Source of the DNA: Atopobiaceae bacterium UBA1367
Lineage (GTDB): Bacteria; Actinomycetota; Coriobacteriia; Coriobacteriales; Atopobiaceae
Direction: 5' to 3'
Assembly (NCBI GenBank): GCA_002305995.1
Contig: DBRN01000007.1
Location: forward strand, 11,753-60,980
Length of the DNA: 49,228 bases
Shown here: piece after piece, positions 31,630-40,630 of the stretch
How the letters are laid out: every line of letters starts with the position of its first letter
How positions within the stretch are numbered: position 1 is the stretch's first letter
Notes under the pieces: generated by a model
Seen by the model: only the letters and a program-made list of their open reading frames with translations
What the model was told of the DNA's origin: nothing
The model's database searches: none
Translations under genes and position numbers: made by a program

Positions 31630-33387
31630 CTACATCTGCGCGAGCAGGGAGTCCATCACCCGCTCGACGTCGCCCCTGGTCCCAAGCTCCGCTGCTACCT
31701 CGTTGGCCTGGGCGACCTCGTCGGTGATGATGGCGTCTGCCTCGGAGCATAGGAAGCGGCGCTGCGTCTCGCGGTCGTTGACCGTCCACACGAAGATCTG
31801 CTTGCCCTGCGCATGTACGGCATCGATGGCGTCGGACGTGGACGAGAGCTCCTCGAGCGCCAGGTAGTCGCAGTTGAGGGCCGCCGTGTCCCCATAGCTT
31901 GCCCAGGCGAGGAAGCCCGTCTGCGCCTCGGGGTAGGCGCCCTCCAGGTAGTCGACCAGCCGGTAGTCGAGCGAGATGAACACGCAGGTGTCGAGCATGC
32001 CCCGCTCGCGGGCGATCCGCACGGCGTCGTCGGCCATCTGTCGGTCTGCCGAGACGCCCTTCAGCTCCACGAACAGCACCACGCCCGTCTCGCGTGCGGC
32101 GTCGAGCATGTCCTCGTAGGTGGCCACGGGCTCGCCGTCCACCCGCAGCTCGCGCACCTCGGCGAGCGTCATCTCCCCAGGCGTGCGCGCATCGCCCGTC
32201 GTGCGCTCGAAGCTGTCGTCGTGGTTGACCACGTAGGCGCCGTCGGCGGTGCGCTGTATGTCGATCTCGGATCCCCAGGCACCCAGCCTGGCTGCCGCAC
32301 GCAGGCCGCCCACGGTGTTTTCGGGGCCTTCGCTGCCACCGCCCCGGTGTGCGATGGTGCGCACGCCCACCGTGGCGGGGAAGAGCTCGTCGAAATAGCT
32401 GTTGCAGACCAGGGCCATCGCCATGCAACCCGCGAGCGCCACCGCGACGCCCGCGACGGCCAGCCTGCTCACACGGGGCGGGCGCACCGGCAGATCGCGC
32501 CGCTCGCCCTCGAGGTAGCCCACGTAGAGCTGCGTGAGCCTGATGATGGCGAACGGCGTTGCCAGCAGTCCCACCACCGCACCGAGCGCGATCCCCGCCA
32601 TGCAGCCGAAGATGGTCCAGAGGCGCAGGGTCTCCGGAGCGCAGCCGAGCCCGTGGGCGGCGGCGCGTGGCAGCGCCAGTGCGAGCAGCATCACCGCGGC
32701 GCTCGCCAGCGCCATGCACAGGCCGAACAGGAGGTTCTGCAGCAGGTAGTCTTTCCAGTGCGCCCGCATGAGCGCGGCGGAGTGCGCCCGCGCCTCGCTC
32801 ACGCTCTCGCCGGAGAGCACGACGCCATGGATGCAGAAGATCCCCAAAAGGCCCAGCAGCCCAAAGGCGACGGTCACCGTCGTGTAGGCCACGAGGTAGG
32901 TCGGCGTCGTCTGGATGACCGACGAGACGAAGGTGGGGATCCGCAGGCCCTCGGTCAGCGAGATGCCCATGCCCACGCCCACGATGGGCGCGAGCAGGGC
33001 CTCGTACAGCACCACCAGCACGCCCTGCGGGCAGGCGAAGCGCCTGATGGCCTGCGCTCCCTCGATGATGCTTCGCATGACGGGCGCCGGCTCCCCACGC
33101 ACCACATGTCCCGCATGGGCCACCTGGGCGTTGAGGTCGAGCGCCACGTATGCGTAGAGCGTCGCCAGCCCCAGGACCAGCAGCACCTATCCCTGCCAGG
33201 AGGTCACGAGAAACAGGTAGTCGCCCGAGGTCACCGCCACGCGCCCCTGCGAGGCGAGCGCCCAGGCGGCCAGCCGCCGCAGGCCGACAAGCGCTGCCGC
33301 CAGCACGAGCTTGGTCACCACCTGGTAGCAGAGGGTCTGCGGGATGGCCTGCCACCAGGGTCGGATGCGGTCGAGGAGCGCTCGCAC
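31630..33387 (-). pseudogene. Membrane-anchored glycerophosphodiester phosphodiesterase, split by an in-frame amber codon
   Basis: One frame of about 585 codons is interrupted only by TAG at 33187-33189. Upstream, 66 codons from GTG 33387 give the first helices of the GDPD membrane domain (ending SGDYLFLVTSWQG). Directly after the stop the frame continues VLLVLGLATLYAYVALDLNAQ and on to the end. The rest has about six more helices and a full GDPD catalytic domain: TIAHRGGGSEGPENT, EIDIQRTADGAYVVNHDDSFERTTG, LFVELKG. The catalytic residues are intact, so the decay is recent or the codon is tolerated. The GTG straight after the stop could restart a 518-aa product, but its ribosome site is weak. 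Confidence 0.85.
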
Positions 33388-33473
33388 GATCTGTCCCGTC
33401 CCTTCGCCTGATGTGGTTGCTGGCCAAGGAACACGCTACCCCGTCATCCCCTGCGATGGCAAGCGTGCGCAGC

Positions 33474-33567
33474 AAAAGAGCTTGACGGCGGCGCCCGGCA
33501 TCCCCGCCCCTTGCGACCTGAAAAGAGCTTGGCGGCGGCGCCCGGCATCCCCGTCCCTTTCGACCTG
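33474..33567. repeat. 47-bp tandem duplication upstream of iorA
   Basis: Two copies starting AAAAGAGCTTGRCGGCGGCG lie at 33474 and 33521 with four mismatches or so. They are followed by a short CCCCTGCGGCCTGAC direct repeat near 33580-33607. They lie in the gap between the divergent GDPD and iorA genes. Confidence 0.75.
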
Positions 33568-33752
33568 AGTCCCCTGCGGCCTGACCTCTGCCCCCTGCGG
33601 CCTGACGTCACCGAGCGCCCATCCCTTGCGACTGCGTCACGCGCCACGGGATGCCGGCGCCCCACGCTTCGAGCATGTGAACAATCGGCTCGTGAGGGCA
33701 GGCTGGTGGTAAGGTTCTGCCCATTGGATTGTCTGCACGGGCAGGGGGATGC

Positions 33753-35567
33753 ATGCACACGGAGTTCCTCATGGGCAACGAGGCCATCGCGCTGGGGGCG
33801 CTCGCCGCCGGTGTCAACGTGGTGACCGGGTATCCCGGGACGCCCTCCACCGAGGTGCTCGAGACGGTCGCTCGGCGCAAGCCCGACGACGTCTATGTGG
33901 AGTGGTCCATCAACGAGAAGGCCGCCATGGAGGTGGCCGCCGGTGCCGCCTACGCGGGCGCCCGCGCCCTGGTCACCATGAAGCAGGTGGGCCTCAACGT
34001 GGCCTCCGACCCACTGATGAGCCTGGCGTACATCGGCGTGAGGGCCGGCATGGTGGTGATGGTGGCCGACGACCCAGGCCCCATATCGTCCCAGACCGAG
34101 CAGGACACGCGCACCTTCGCGCAGTTCTCCAAGCTGCCGCTGCTCGACCCGTCGTCGGTTGCCGAGGCGTACCAGATGGTGCAGGAGGCCTTCGAGCTCT
34201 CCGAGCGCCTGGGGACGCCCGTCTTCCTCCGTGCCACCACGCGCATAGACCACGGCTGCGAGTCCATGCAGGTGGCCGATCCCGGGGAGTGGCGCCGCCA
34301 TCGCCCCGAAGGCTTCGTCAAGGACTCCGCGCGCTGGGTCATCTTCCCCCGCCTCTCGATGGCCAACCACGCCAAGATCGAGGCGCGCAACGCGCGGCTC
34401 TCCGACGAGCTCTCCGACCACCACCGCAACTTCGTGGTCCCCGAGACGTCAGGCGCACCACGCAAGGGCATCGCGACGCACGGCATCAGCTACGCCTACG
34501 TGCGCGAGGGCCTCGACGAGGCGAGCCATGTGCGCGTGCTGCGCGTTGCCACGCCGTTCCCCTTTCCCGAGCGCCGCGCGGTCGAGTTTCTGCGGGGCCT
34601 CGACGAGGTGCTCTGCGTGGAGGAGCTGGATCCCGTCATCGAGCGCCAGCTCACCTACGTGTGTGGCAAGCACGGCCTCGACGTGCGCATCCGTGGCAAG
34701 CTCACCGGTGATGTCGCCCCCTCGGGCGAGAACACCGTGGAGTCGGTCTCTGCCGCCATGGCGTCGTTTCTGGGCACGGCGGCCCCGTCCGTCCGCGTCG
34801 ACCCAGACGCCCCGGCGCTGCCCGTGCGCCCGCCGGTGCTGTGCGCCGGCTGCCCGCACCGTGCGAGCTTCTCTGCCGTCAAGCAGGCCATGGGGGGCCG
34901 CAAGACCATCTACTGCGGCGACATCGGCTGCTACACGCTGGGCAACGCGGCCCCGCTCGACATGGTGGACACCTGCCTCTGCATGGGCGCGGGCATCACC
35001 ATCGCCCAGGGCGTCTTCCGCGTGGAGCCCGACACGGCCTGCTTTGCCTTCGTGGGCGACTCCACGTTCTTCGCTAGCGGCATCACGGGCGTCGTCAACG
35101 CCTTCTACAACCAGGCGGACCTGACGCTGGTCGTGCTGGATAACTCCACCACCGCCATGACGGGCCACCAGCCGCACCCCGGTACGGGTCGCACCATGAT
35201 GGGGCAGGTCGTCGAGAAGGTCAGCATCGAGGCGGTGCTGCGCGCCATCGGCCTCACCATCGTCGAGACTGTCGACCCGCTCGATCACGAGCTGGCCGTC
35301 GAGACGGTGCGTCGCGTGGCGGACGAGCCGGGCGTGAAGGCCATCGTCTTCAGGAGTCCGTGCGTGATGATCGTCCGGTCGCAGGCCAAGAGCCGCGTCG
35401 ACCCCGTCCGGTGCGTGGGCTGCCAGCGCTGCGTGCGCGAGCTGGGCTGCCCCGCCCTCATGCCGGCCGACGGCAAGGTGGTCATCGACCCCTCGCTCTG
35501 CACGGGCTGCACGCTCTGCGAGCAGATCTGTCCCTTCGATGCCATCGGTGGAGGCGAGCGCCTGTGA
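33753..35567 (+). CDS. iorA: Indolepyruvate:ferredoxin oxidoreductase, alpha subunit
   Basis: 604 aa from ATG 33753 (AGGGGG just upstream). The N-terminal pyruvate:ferredoxin-type domain is FLMGNEAIALGALAAGVNVVTGYPGTPSTEVLE. The central TPP-binding part includes CAGCPHRASF, GDIGCYTLG and GDSTFFASGITGVVNAFYN...LDNSTTAMTG (GDS/N metal-TPP motif). The last 50 residues form a two-cluster ferredoxin domain, CVGCQRC...GCP and CTGCTLCEQICP. It oxidatively decarboxylates aryl pyruvates (indolepyruvate, phenylpyruvate, 4-hydroxyphenylpyruvate) to aryl-acetyl-CoA with reduced ferredoxin. It overlaps iorB by 4 nt. Confidence 0.96.
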   Translation: MHTEFLMGNEAIALGALAAGVNVVTGYPGTPSTEVLETVARRKPDDVYVEWSINEKAAMEVAAGAAYAGARALVTMKQVGLNVASDPLMSLAYIGVRAGMVVMVADDPGPISSQTEQDTRTFAQFSKLPLLDPSSVAEAYQMVQEAFELSERLGTPVFLRATTRIDHGCESMQVADPGEWRRHRPEGFVKDSARWVIFPRLSMANHAKIEARNARLSDELSDHHRNFVVPETSGAPRKGIATHGISYAYVREGLDEASHVRVLRVATPFPFPERRAVEFLRGLDEVLCVEELDPVIERQLTYVCGKHGLDVRIRGKLTGDVAPSGENTVESVSAAMASFLGTAAPSVRVDPDAPALPVRPPVLCAGCPHRASFSAVKQAMGGRKTIYCGDIGCYTLGNAAPLDMVDTCLCMGAGITIAQGVFRVEPDTACFAFVGDSTFFASGITGVVNAFYNQADLTLVVLDNSTTAMTGHQPHPGTGRTMMGQVVEKVSIEAVLRAIGLTIVETVDPLDHELAVETVRRVADEPGVKAIVFRSPCVMIVRSQAKSRVDPVRCVGCQRCVRELGCPALMPADGKVVIDPSLCTGCTLCEQICPFDAIGGGERL

Positions 35568-36139
35568 GCACCGACATCATCCTCTGCGGCGTGGGCGGCC
35601 AGGGAACCATCCTCGCCTCCAAGCTGATCGCCAGCGCGGCCATGGGGCGCAACCTGGCCGTGAAGACCGCCGAGACCATCGGCATGGCGCAGCGCGGGGG
35701 CAGCGTCCTGTCACACGTGCGGCTTGGCGATGACGTGTCATCCCCGCTCATGGCACGAGGCTCCGCAGATCTCATCATCGCCTTCGAGCCTGCCGAGGCC
35801 GTGCGCCAGCTCCCGTTCCTCAAGCCAGGCGGCTGCGTGGTCGTGAGCACGCGCCCGGTGGTGCCTGTGAGCGCCATGACGGGTGGGCCTGCCTACGACT
35901 GCGAGGCCATCATGTCCTACCTGCGCAGCCACGTGGGAGACCTGGTCGAGGTGGATGCCGGCCGGGCGGCCGTCGACCTCGGCTCCGCGAAGTGCCTCAA
36001 CGTGGTGCTCCTCGGGGCCGCCGCGCGCGCAGGTGGTTTGGGCCTCACGGCCGATGAGATCCTGCGGGCCATGCACGACCGCCTTCCCGAGCGGCTGTGG
36101 GACCTCAACGAACGGGCGTTGGCATACGCGGGGGGCTGA
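35564..36139 (+). CDS. iorB: Indolepyruvate:ferredoxin oxidoreductase, beta subunit
   Basis: 191 aa from GTG 35564, overlapping the iorA stop as GTGA with GGAGG 9 nt upstream. This is the gamma-domain subunit of the 2-oxoacid oxidoreductase family: DIILCGVGGQGTILASKLIASAAM at the N-terminus, then KTAETIGMAQRGGSVLSHVRLG. It completes the IorAB enzyme. The C-terminus (LGLTADEILRAMHDRLPERLWDLNERAL) is typical. Confidence 0.95.
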   Translation: MSTDIILCGVGGQGTILASKLIASAAMGRNLAVKTAETIGMAQRGGSVLSHVRLGDDVSSPLMARGSADLIIAFEPAEAVRQLPFLKPGGCVVVSTRPVVPVSAMTGGPAYDCEAIMSYLRSHVGDLVEVDAGRAAVDLGSAKCLNVVLLGAAARAGGLGLTADEILRAMHDRLPERLWDLNERALAYAGG

Positions 36140-36198
36140 TCCGCCCACCACTCGGCGGACCGCACCCACTCTTGGAGCACGATCGAAAGGACACGCAC

Positions 36199-37437
36199 AT
36201 GCAGATCAGCGACGCGCAGCTCGACCAGGTGAACACGCAGATCCAGCGGCTGCTCGCATCCGACAACTTCTACGGCAGGCGCCTGCGCGAGGCCGGCATC
36301 ACGGGCGTTGGCAGCGTCGAAGACTTCCTTGCCCTCCCGTTCTGCGAGAAGCAGGACCTGCGCGACGCCTACCCGCTGGGCCTGTCTGCCGTCCCAGAGG
36401 AGCAGGTCGTGCGCATCCACTCCTCGAGCGGCACCACCGGCACGCCGGTCATCATCCCCTACACCCAGAGGGACGTGGACGACTGGGCCGCCCAGTTCGC
36501 CCGCTGCTACGAGTATGCCGGCGTCACGTCCGAGGACCGCATCCAGATCACGCCGGGCTACGGCCTCTGGACGGCCGGCATCGGGTTCCAGGCGGGCTGC
36601 GAGCTCCTTGGCGCCATGGCCATCCCCATGGGCCCCGGCAACACCGAGAAGCAGCTCCAGTTCATGATCGACATGCAGTCCACGGTGCTTACGGCCACCG
36701 CGAGCTACGCGCTCCTCCTCGCCGAGGAGATCGAGAGGCGCGGCATCAAGGACCAGATCAGGCTCAGGAAGCTCATCACCGGCTCCGAGCGCTCGGGCGA
36801 GAAGATCCGCAAGCGCATCATCGATGCCCTGGGCGTGGAGTACTACGACATCTACGGCCTTACCGAGGTGTACGGCCCAGGCATCGGCATCAACTGCCAG
36901 CATGGGCACGGCATGCACGTGTGGAGCGACTACGTGTTCCTCGAGATCATCGACCCTGACACGGGCGAGGTCCTCCCCGACGGCGAGTGGGGCGAGATCG
37001 TGCTCACCACGCTGGTCAAGGAGGGCGCGCCGCTCATCCGCTTCCGCACGCACGACCTGTCTCGCATCATCCCCGGCGACTGCTCATGTGGGCACGACGA
37101 GCATCCGCGCATCGACACCATCACGGGACGCTCGGACGACATGATGAAGATCCACGGTGTCAACGTGTTCCCGGCCCAGATCGAGGAGATCCTCGCCAGC
37201 TTCCCAGAGCTCTCGAGCGAGTACCAGATCCGCCTGTCGCACCTCGACGGCCGCGACACCATGCGCCTCTACGTGGAGACCAACGGATCGGTCGACTGGG
37301 AGGACCTGCGCAGGCGCGTGGCACGTCGCTGCAAGCACAAGGTCGGCTTCACGCCGTTGGTCAAGATCGTCGAGCTGGGTGTGCTGCCGCGCAGCGAGAA
37401 GAAGACCAGGCGCGTCTACGACGAGCGCTACGAGTAG
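36199..37437 (+). CDS. paaK: Phenylacetate--CoA ligase family protein (aryl-acyl-CoA ligase)
   Basis: 412 aa from ATG 36199 (GAAAGGA 7 nt before). Adenylate-forming signatures are intact: HSSSGTTGTPVIIPYT (P-loop-like), YDIYGLTEVYGPG, and the hinge TGRSDDMMKIHGVNVFPAQIEEIL; the C-terminus KVGFTPLVKIVELGVLPRSEKKTRR carries the catalytic Lys. It activates phenylacetate-like acids to CoA thioesters, or runs in reverse to make ATP from the aryl-acetyl-CoA produced by IorAB. The 59-bp gap after iorB suggests one operon. Confidence 0.92.
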   Translation: MQISDAQLDQVNTQIQRLLASDNFYGRRLREAGITGVGSVEDFLALPFCEKQDLRDAYPLGLSAVPEEQVVRIHSSSGTTGTPVIIPYTQRDVDDWAAQFARCYEYAGVTSEDRIQITPGYGLWTAGIGFQAGCELLGAMAIPMGPGNTEKQLQFMIDMQSTVLTATASYALLLAEEIERRGIKDQIRLRKLITGSERSGEKIRKRIIDALGVEYYDIYGLTEVYGPGIGINCQHGHGMHVWSDYVFLEIIDPDTGEVLPDGEWGEIVLTTLVKEGAPLIRFRTHDLSRIIPGDCSCGHDEHPRIDTITGRSDDMMKIHGVNVFPAQIEEILASFPELSSEYQIRLSHLDGRDTMRLYVETNGSVDWEDLRRRVARRCKHKVGFTPLVKIVELGVLPRSEKKTRRVYDERYE

Positions 37438-37462
37438 GGAGGCGCGTGGCGAGAGGCGATCA

Positions 37463-37495
37463 GGGTGGCTCTGGCGGCTGCTCGGCAGGCCACCC
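37463..37495 (+). terminator. Hairpin after the ior-paaK operon
   Basis: GGGTGGC (37463-37469) and GCCACCC (37489-37495) form a 7-bp stem with a 19-nt loop, 25 bp after the paaK stop. No T tract. Confidence 0.4.
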
Positions 37496-37572
37496 AACAG
37501 ATCATGCGGCGTGTCAGCCGTCAGACCTCAGATCTCGCCGCCTCGCGATGCGGGGAGGTGCGCGGCGGAAGG

Positions 37573-37585
37573 TCAGATGATCTGA
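37573..37585. promoter_or_regulatory. Palindrome TCAGATGATCTGA before the RpiR pair
   Basis: A 5-3-5 perfect inverted repeat, TCAGA-TGA-TCTGA, lies just upstream of TTGCCT (37591) and TATGAT (37610-37615). Half-site-like TCAGA words also occur near 37522 and 37529. It is a candidate operator for the RpiR regulators encoded next. Confidence 0.45.
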
Positions 37586-37650
37586 ACGAGTTGCCTCTCG
37601 GCCGCACGCTATGATGGGACGCGACCAGTCGCACCCCCTCGAGGAGCGTC

Positions 37651-38376
37651 ATGCGAAGTTTCTCCCAGGCCGAGCGCAGCGTGATCAACGCCCTCAATGC
37701 GCACATCTCGCGCAACGAGGAGGTCTCCCTCACGGAGCTTGCGGGCGAATGTCACGTGGCCAAGAGCACCGTGGTCAAGACGCTCCAGCGCATGGGATTC
37801 CGCGGGTACCAGGAGTTCAGCTACAGCTTCAGGTTGAGCCGGGACGTCCAGCGCGGGAGCCTGCTGCCGCGCGACGTGGTCGTGGGCAGCGGGACCACGG
37901 CCGCGCGCGAGCTCGCGAGCGTGTTCCTGTGGTGCGCGGGCAGGAAGAGCATCGCCTTCTCCGACGGCAAGTGCCTGGCGGCGCCCCTCGCGCAGTACCT
38001 GGCCCGCAAGCTCGCGCTCTTCGACATCCTCGCTCCCGCGTCGTATGACTATGCCATGGTGGATGCGGCACGGGCGGAGCCGGGGGCCGCCTTCTTCTTC
38101 ATCCACCGCAGGGATGCGGGTGTGGGGCATGGCTATTCGGGCGTGGGCGAGGGAATGCTCGCCGCGGTCCGCGACAGGGGCTACCGTACGGTGATCTTCA
38201 CCGACACCGACGACGCGAGCGTGACCAGCTATGCCGACGTGCTCATCCGCATCGCCGACAACGCCGAGCCCGACATCGACCTCTACGCGACCAAGGTGCT
38301 CATGGTCATCGAGCGGGCCCTGTCGGAATACGCGCGGCTGAGGGAGGAGGTGCGCGATGGCGATGGGCTCTCGTGA
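37651..38376 (+). CDS. RpiR family regulator 1 (HTH + SIS domain)
   Basis: 241 aa. The N-terminal RpiR helix-turn-helix (about 1-75) reads FSQAERSVINALNAHISRNEEVSLTELAGECHVAKSTVVKTLQRMGFRGYQEFSYSF. The C-terminal SIS-like sugar-phosphate domain is short and degenerate (KSIAFSDGKCLAAPLAQYLARKLALFDI). It is about 40 residues shorter than typical RpiR proteins. GAGGAG is 4 nt upstream. It overlaps regulator 2 by 20 nt and is convergent with the alpha-glucoside operon, its likely target. Confidence 0.88.
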   Translation: MRSFSQAERSVINALNAHISRNEEVSLTELAGECHVAKSTVVKTLQRMGFRGYQEFSYSFRLSRDVQRGSLLPRDVVVGSGTTAARELASVFLWCAGRKSIAFSDGKCLAAPLAQYLARKLALFDILAPASYDYAMVDAARAEPGAAFFFIHRRDAGVGHGYSGVGEGMLAAVRDRGYRTVIFTDTDDASVTSYADVLIRIADNAEPDIDLYATKVLMVIERALSEYARLREEVRDGDGLS

Positions 38377-39022
38377 CATCGACGCTGCCGTCTACGAGGC
38401 GGTGAGGGCCGCGGCGAGGCGCGGGCACCGGGCCACGGTGAGCGAGGTTGCCTCCCAGGTCGGCGCCGCCCGGTCGAGCGTCTACCGCGTCTCCCAGAAG
38501 CTCGGCTACAAGAGCTGGATCGAGTTCACCAGCAGCCTCGTTCGCTACCATGCGGGCGAGCAGGGAGGAGATCCCGTCGCCACCAGCGTGAAGGCCGTGG
38601 CCGACGCGCTGCTGCGCAACAGGCACCTGCCCATCCTGGTCGACGCAGTGGGCGACGCGGAGGTCTGCTCGATGTACCTGCTGTTGCGTCTGGGCGAGTG
38701 CGACTTCTTCCCCATGCCCTTCACCAAGCACATCGCGCAGGCGCGCGGGGGCACGGCGGGCTCGGGCGTCGTCATCGTCATCAACGAGAGCGGGATGTCG
38801 CTGCTGCGCACCTGCCTTGCCGCCAGGGAGCAGGGCTTCGAGGTCGTGTCCATCACCTCGAGCCACGACACGCCCGTGTCGAAGATGTCATCCATCAATG
38901 TGGTCATCAAGAACAACAAGTCGCACATCGACTCGTACGAGCCCAACCACTTTGCCGCCGGCGCCCTGGCGTTCCTCGAGCGCGTGCTCTACCGCATGGG
39001 CAGGGAGGCTCCCTTCGCGTAG
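38357..39022 (+). CDS. RpiR family regulator 2 (HTH + SIS domain)
   Basis: 221 aa, also short. The helix-turn-helix RATVSEVASQVGAARSSVYRVSQKLGYKSWIEFTSSL (about 26-62) is followed by a reduced SIS domain with VVIVINESGMSLLRTCLAAREQGFEVVSITS, where the S-G-x-S-type phosphate loop is recognisable. The start lies inside regulator 1, with GGAGGAGG 7 nt upstream, so the two are co-translated and may form a heteromer. Confidence 0.85.
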   Translation: MAMGSRDIDAAVYEAVRAAARRGHRATVSEVASQVGAARSSVYRVSQKLGYKSWIEFTSSLVRYHAGEQGGDPVATSVKAVADALLRNRHLPILVDAVGDAEVCSMYLLLRLGECDFFPMPFTKHIAQARGGTAGSGVVIVINESGMSLLRTCLAAREQGFEVVSITSSHDTPVSKMSSINVVIKNNKSHIDSYEPNHFAAGALAFLERVLYRMGREAPFA

Positions 39023-39052
39023 GCGTCACCCATCATCCCCCAGAGGGAGAGG

Positions 39053-39087
39053 CGCGGGCCATGCCGGGGATCCCGGCATGGCCCGCG
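39053..39087. terminator. 16-bp perfect hairpin between convergent genes
   Basis: CGCGGGCCATGCCGGG (39053-39068) pairs with CCCGGCATGGCCCGCG (39072-39087) around a 3-nt loop. It lies between the convergent rpiR2 and GH4 genes and should act on both strands. No T tract on either side. Confidence 0.75.
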
Positions 39088-39180
39088 TGCCTAGGGGCGC
39101 GAGGAGGGACTGGCTGCCCTGTGGGGGACGACCGGGAGGGAAGGGAAGACCCCGCGCGACCCCACATGGCTCGTGTGGCG

Positions 39181-40536
39181 TTAGCTCAGCTCCGGCCAGT
39201 AGTCCCTGTTGGCCTCGATGTACTCGTCAAGCAGCGCCTTGGCGACATCGGTGTCGTTCACCAGGCGGTTGAGCGTCAGGGCGTCCCAAGCCTTGCGGTA
39301 GCTGCCCTCGAGGTTGGCGTCGACCGCCAACTTCTCGTAGGCGTACTGGTTCTCGAGGAGGCCCTTCTGGAACGAGGGGATCTCGCCCACGCTGAGCGGC
39401 TCGGGACCGTTGGAGCCCACCATGCACGGCACCTCGACCATCATGCCCTCGGTCAGGTTGCTCACGATGCCGACGTTCTCCTGCATGATGAGGAAGACCT
39501 GCTTGGTGTTGAAGGCGAGCGCGGTTGCCAGGTCGACGATGTAGGAGGCGTGGTCGTCGTCCTTGAGATCCTCGTAGGTAAAGCCGTACTTGGTGCCCTT
39601 GATCCGGCCGGCCGCGATGACCTCGTCGACCATCTCGAAGATCTCGCGCTCGTGGCCCGCCATCACCTGGTCGGCGCGGGTCCAGTTGGGATCCTCGTGG
39701 GCCAGCATGTGGCGTGGGTACAGGTAGTACTGCAGGTAGGTGTTGGGCATGTGGCCCTCGGGGGCCTCGCGCACCATCTTGCGCAGGAAGTGGAAGGTCT
39801 CCGACCAGCTGGGGTCGATGTCGGAGAAGGCCTCCTCGGGAAGGTCCTCGGAGAAGATCTCGCGCAGGCGCGGCAGGTAGTCCTCGCCGGTCTCGCGGTC
39901 GAGCACGGCGGTGAACCAGCCGAAGTGGTTCAGGCCATAGTAGCGGGCCTCGATGGAGTCGCGGGGGACGCCCAGGGCGTCGGCGTACTGGTTCATGATG
40001 CCCACGGGCATGTCGCAGATGTTGATGACGCGCTTGTCACCGGGGAAGAGGCGCTTGGTGGCCTCGGCGACGATGGCGGCGGGGTTGGAGTAGTTGAGGA
40101 TCCACGCGTCGGGGCTGTACCTCTTCACATCGCGGATGATGTCGACGACGGCAGGGATGGAGCGCATGCCGTAGGCGAAGCCGCCCGCACCGCAGGTCTC
40201 CTGGCCGATGCAGCCGTGCGCGAGGGCGATGTGCTCGTCGGAGCGGCGCATCTTCAGGCGACCGGCGCGGATCTGCATGAAGCAGAAGTCGATGCCGGTG
40301 AAGGCGGTCTCGGGATCGCAGGTGTCCACGATCTCGCACTCGGGGTAGTACTCGCCCATCAGGATGCGGGCGTAGTCCGCGATGCGCGCCTGGCGCTCGG
40401 CCTCGTTGTCATACAGGATGACCTTGGAGAGCGGGAAGCGGTCGCGCTCGTTGACGAGCATCTTGAGGATGCCGGGGGTGTAGCGGGAGCCGCCTCCTGC
40501 GATGCACACGACAAAGCGCCTGTCCTTGTTGCACAT
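39181..40536 (-). CDS. 6-phospho-alpha-glucosidase, GH4 family
   Basis: 451 aa, full length. The NAD-binding loop is CIAGGGSRYTPG (residues 11-22), the metal-binding Cys174 lies in NICDMPVG, and His204 in YYGLNHFGW; the DEHIALAHG and CGAGGFAYGMR segments are typical of the phospho-alpha-glucosidase branch (MalH/GlvA). The enzyme needs NAD+ and Mn2+ and splits 6-phosphorylated alpha-disaccharides delivered by the PTS transporter upstream. AGGAAGG precedes the ATG by about 5 nt. The Cys-x-Met-Pro (rather than Cys-Asn) signature supports the alpha specificity. Confidence 0.93.
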   Translation of the reverse strand: MCNKDRRFVVCIAGGGSRYTPGILKMLVNERDRFPLSKVILYDNEAERQARIADYARILMGEYYPECEIVDTCDPETAFTGIDFCFMQIRAGRLKMRRSDEHIALAHGCIGQETCGAGGFAYGMRSIPAVVDIIRDVKRYSPDAWILNYSNPAAIVAEATKRLFPGDKRVINICDMPVGIMNQYADALGVPRDSIEARYYGLNHFGWFTAVLDRETGEDYLPRLREIFSEDLPEEAFSDIDPSWSETFHFLRKMVREAPEGHMPNTYLQYYLYPRHMLAHEDPNWTRADQVMAGHEREIFEMVDEVIAAGRIKGTKYGFTYEDLKDDDHASYIVDLATALAFNTKQVFLIMQENVGIVSNLTEGMMVEVPCMVGSNGPEPLSVGEIPSFQKGLLENQYAYEKLAVDANLEGSYRKAWDALTLNRLVNDTDVAKALLDEYIEANRDYWPELS

Positions 40537-40576
40537 GGTGCCTTCCTTTCTGTTGGTGGTGCGTGCCTTTTCTCGC

Positions 40577-40603
40577 GTGCGCCCGACATGGGGCCGGGCG
40601 CAC
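40577..40603 (-). terminator. Intercistronic hairpin between the PTS and GH4 genes
   Basis: GTGCGCCCG (40577-40585) pairs with CGGGCGCAC (40595-40603), 9 bp. It lies between the two minus-strand genes and could set different transcript levels for transporter and enzyme. Confidence 0.5.
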
Positions 40604-40630
40604 GTCCGTGCTGAGCCGATGACGCGAGCG

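Noticed and set aside
33187..33189. Pyrrolysine at the GDPD amber codon
   Set aside because: A single UAG in a non-methyltransferase, with no pyl gene in the window; nonsense mutation or sequencing error is simpler.
31508..33475. Minus-strand 655-codon frame across the GDPD gene
   Set aside because: It is an out-of-frame shadow; the true GDPD motifs (AHRGGG, EIDIQ, NHDDS) are in the other frame that is broken by the amber codon.
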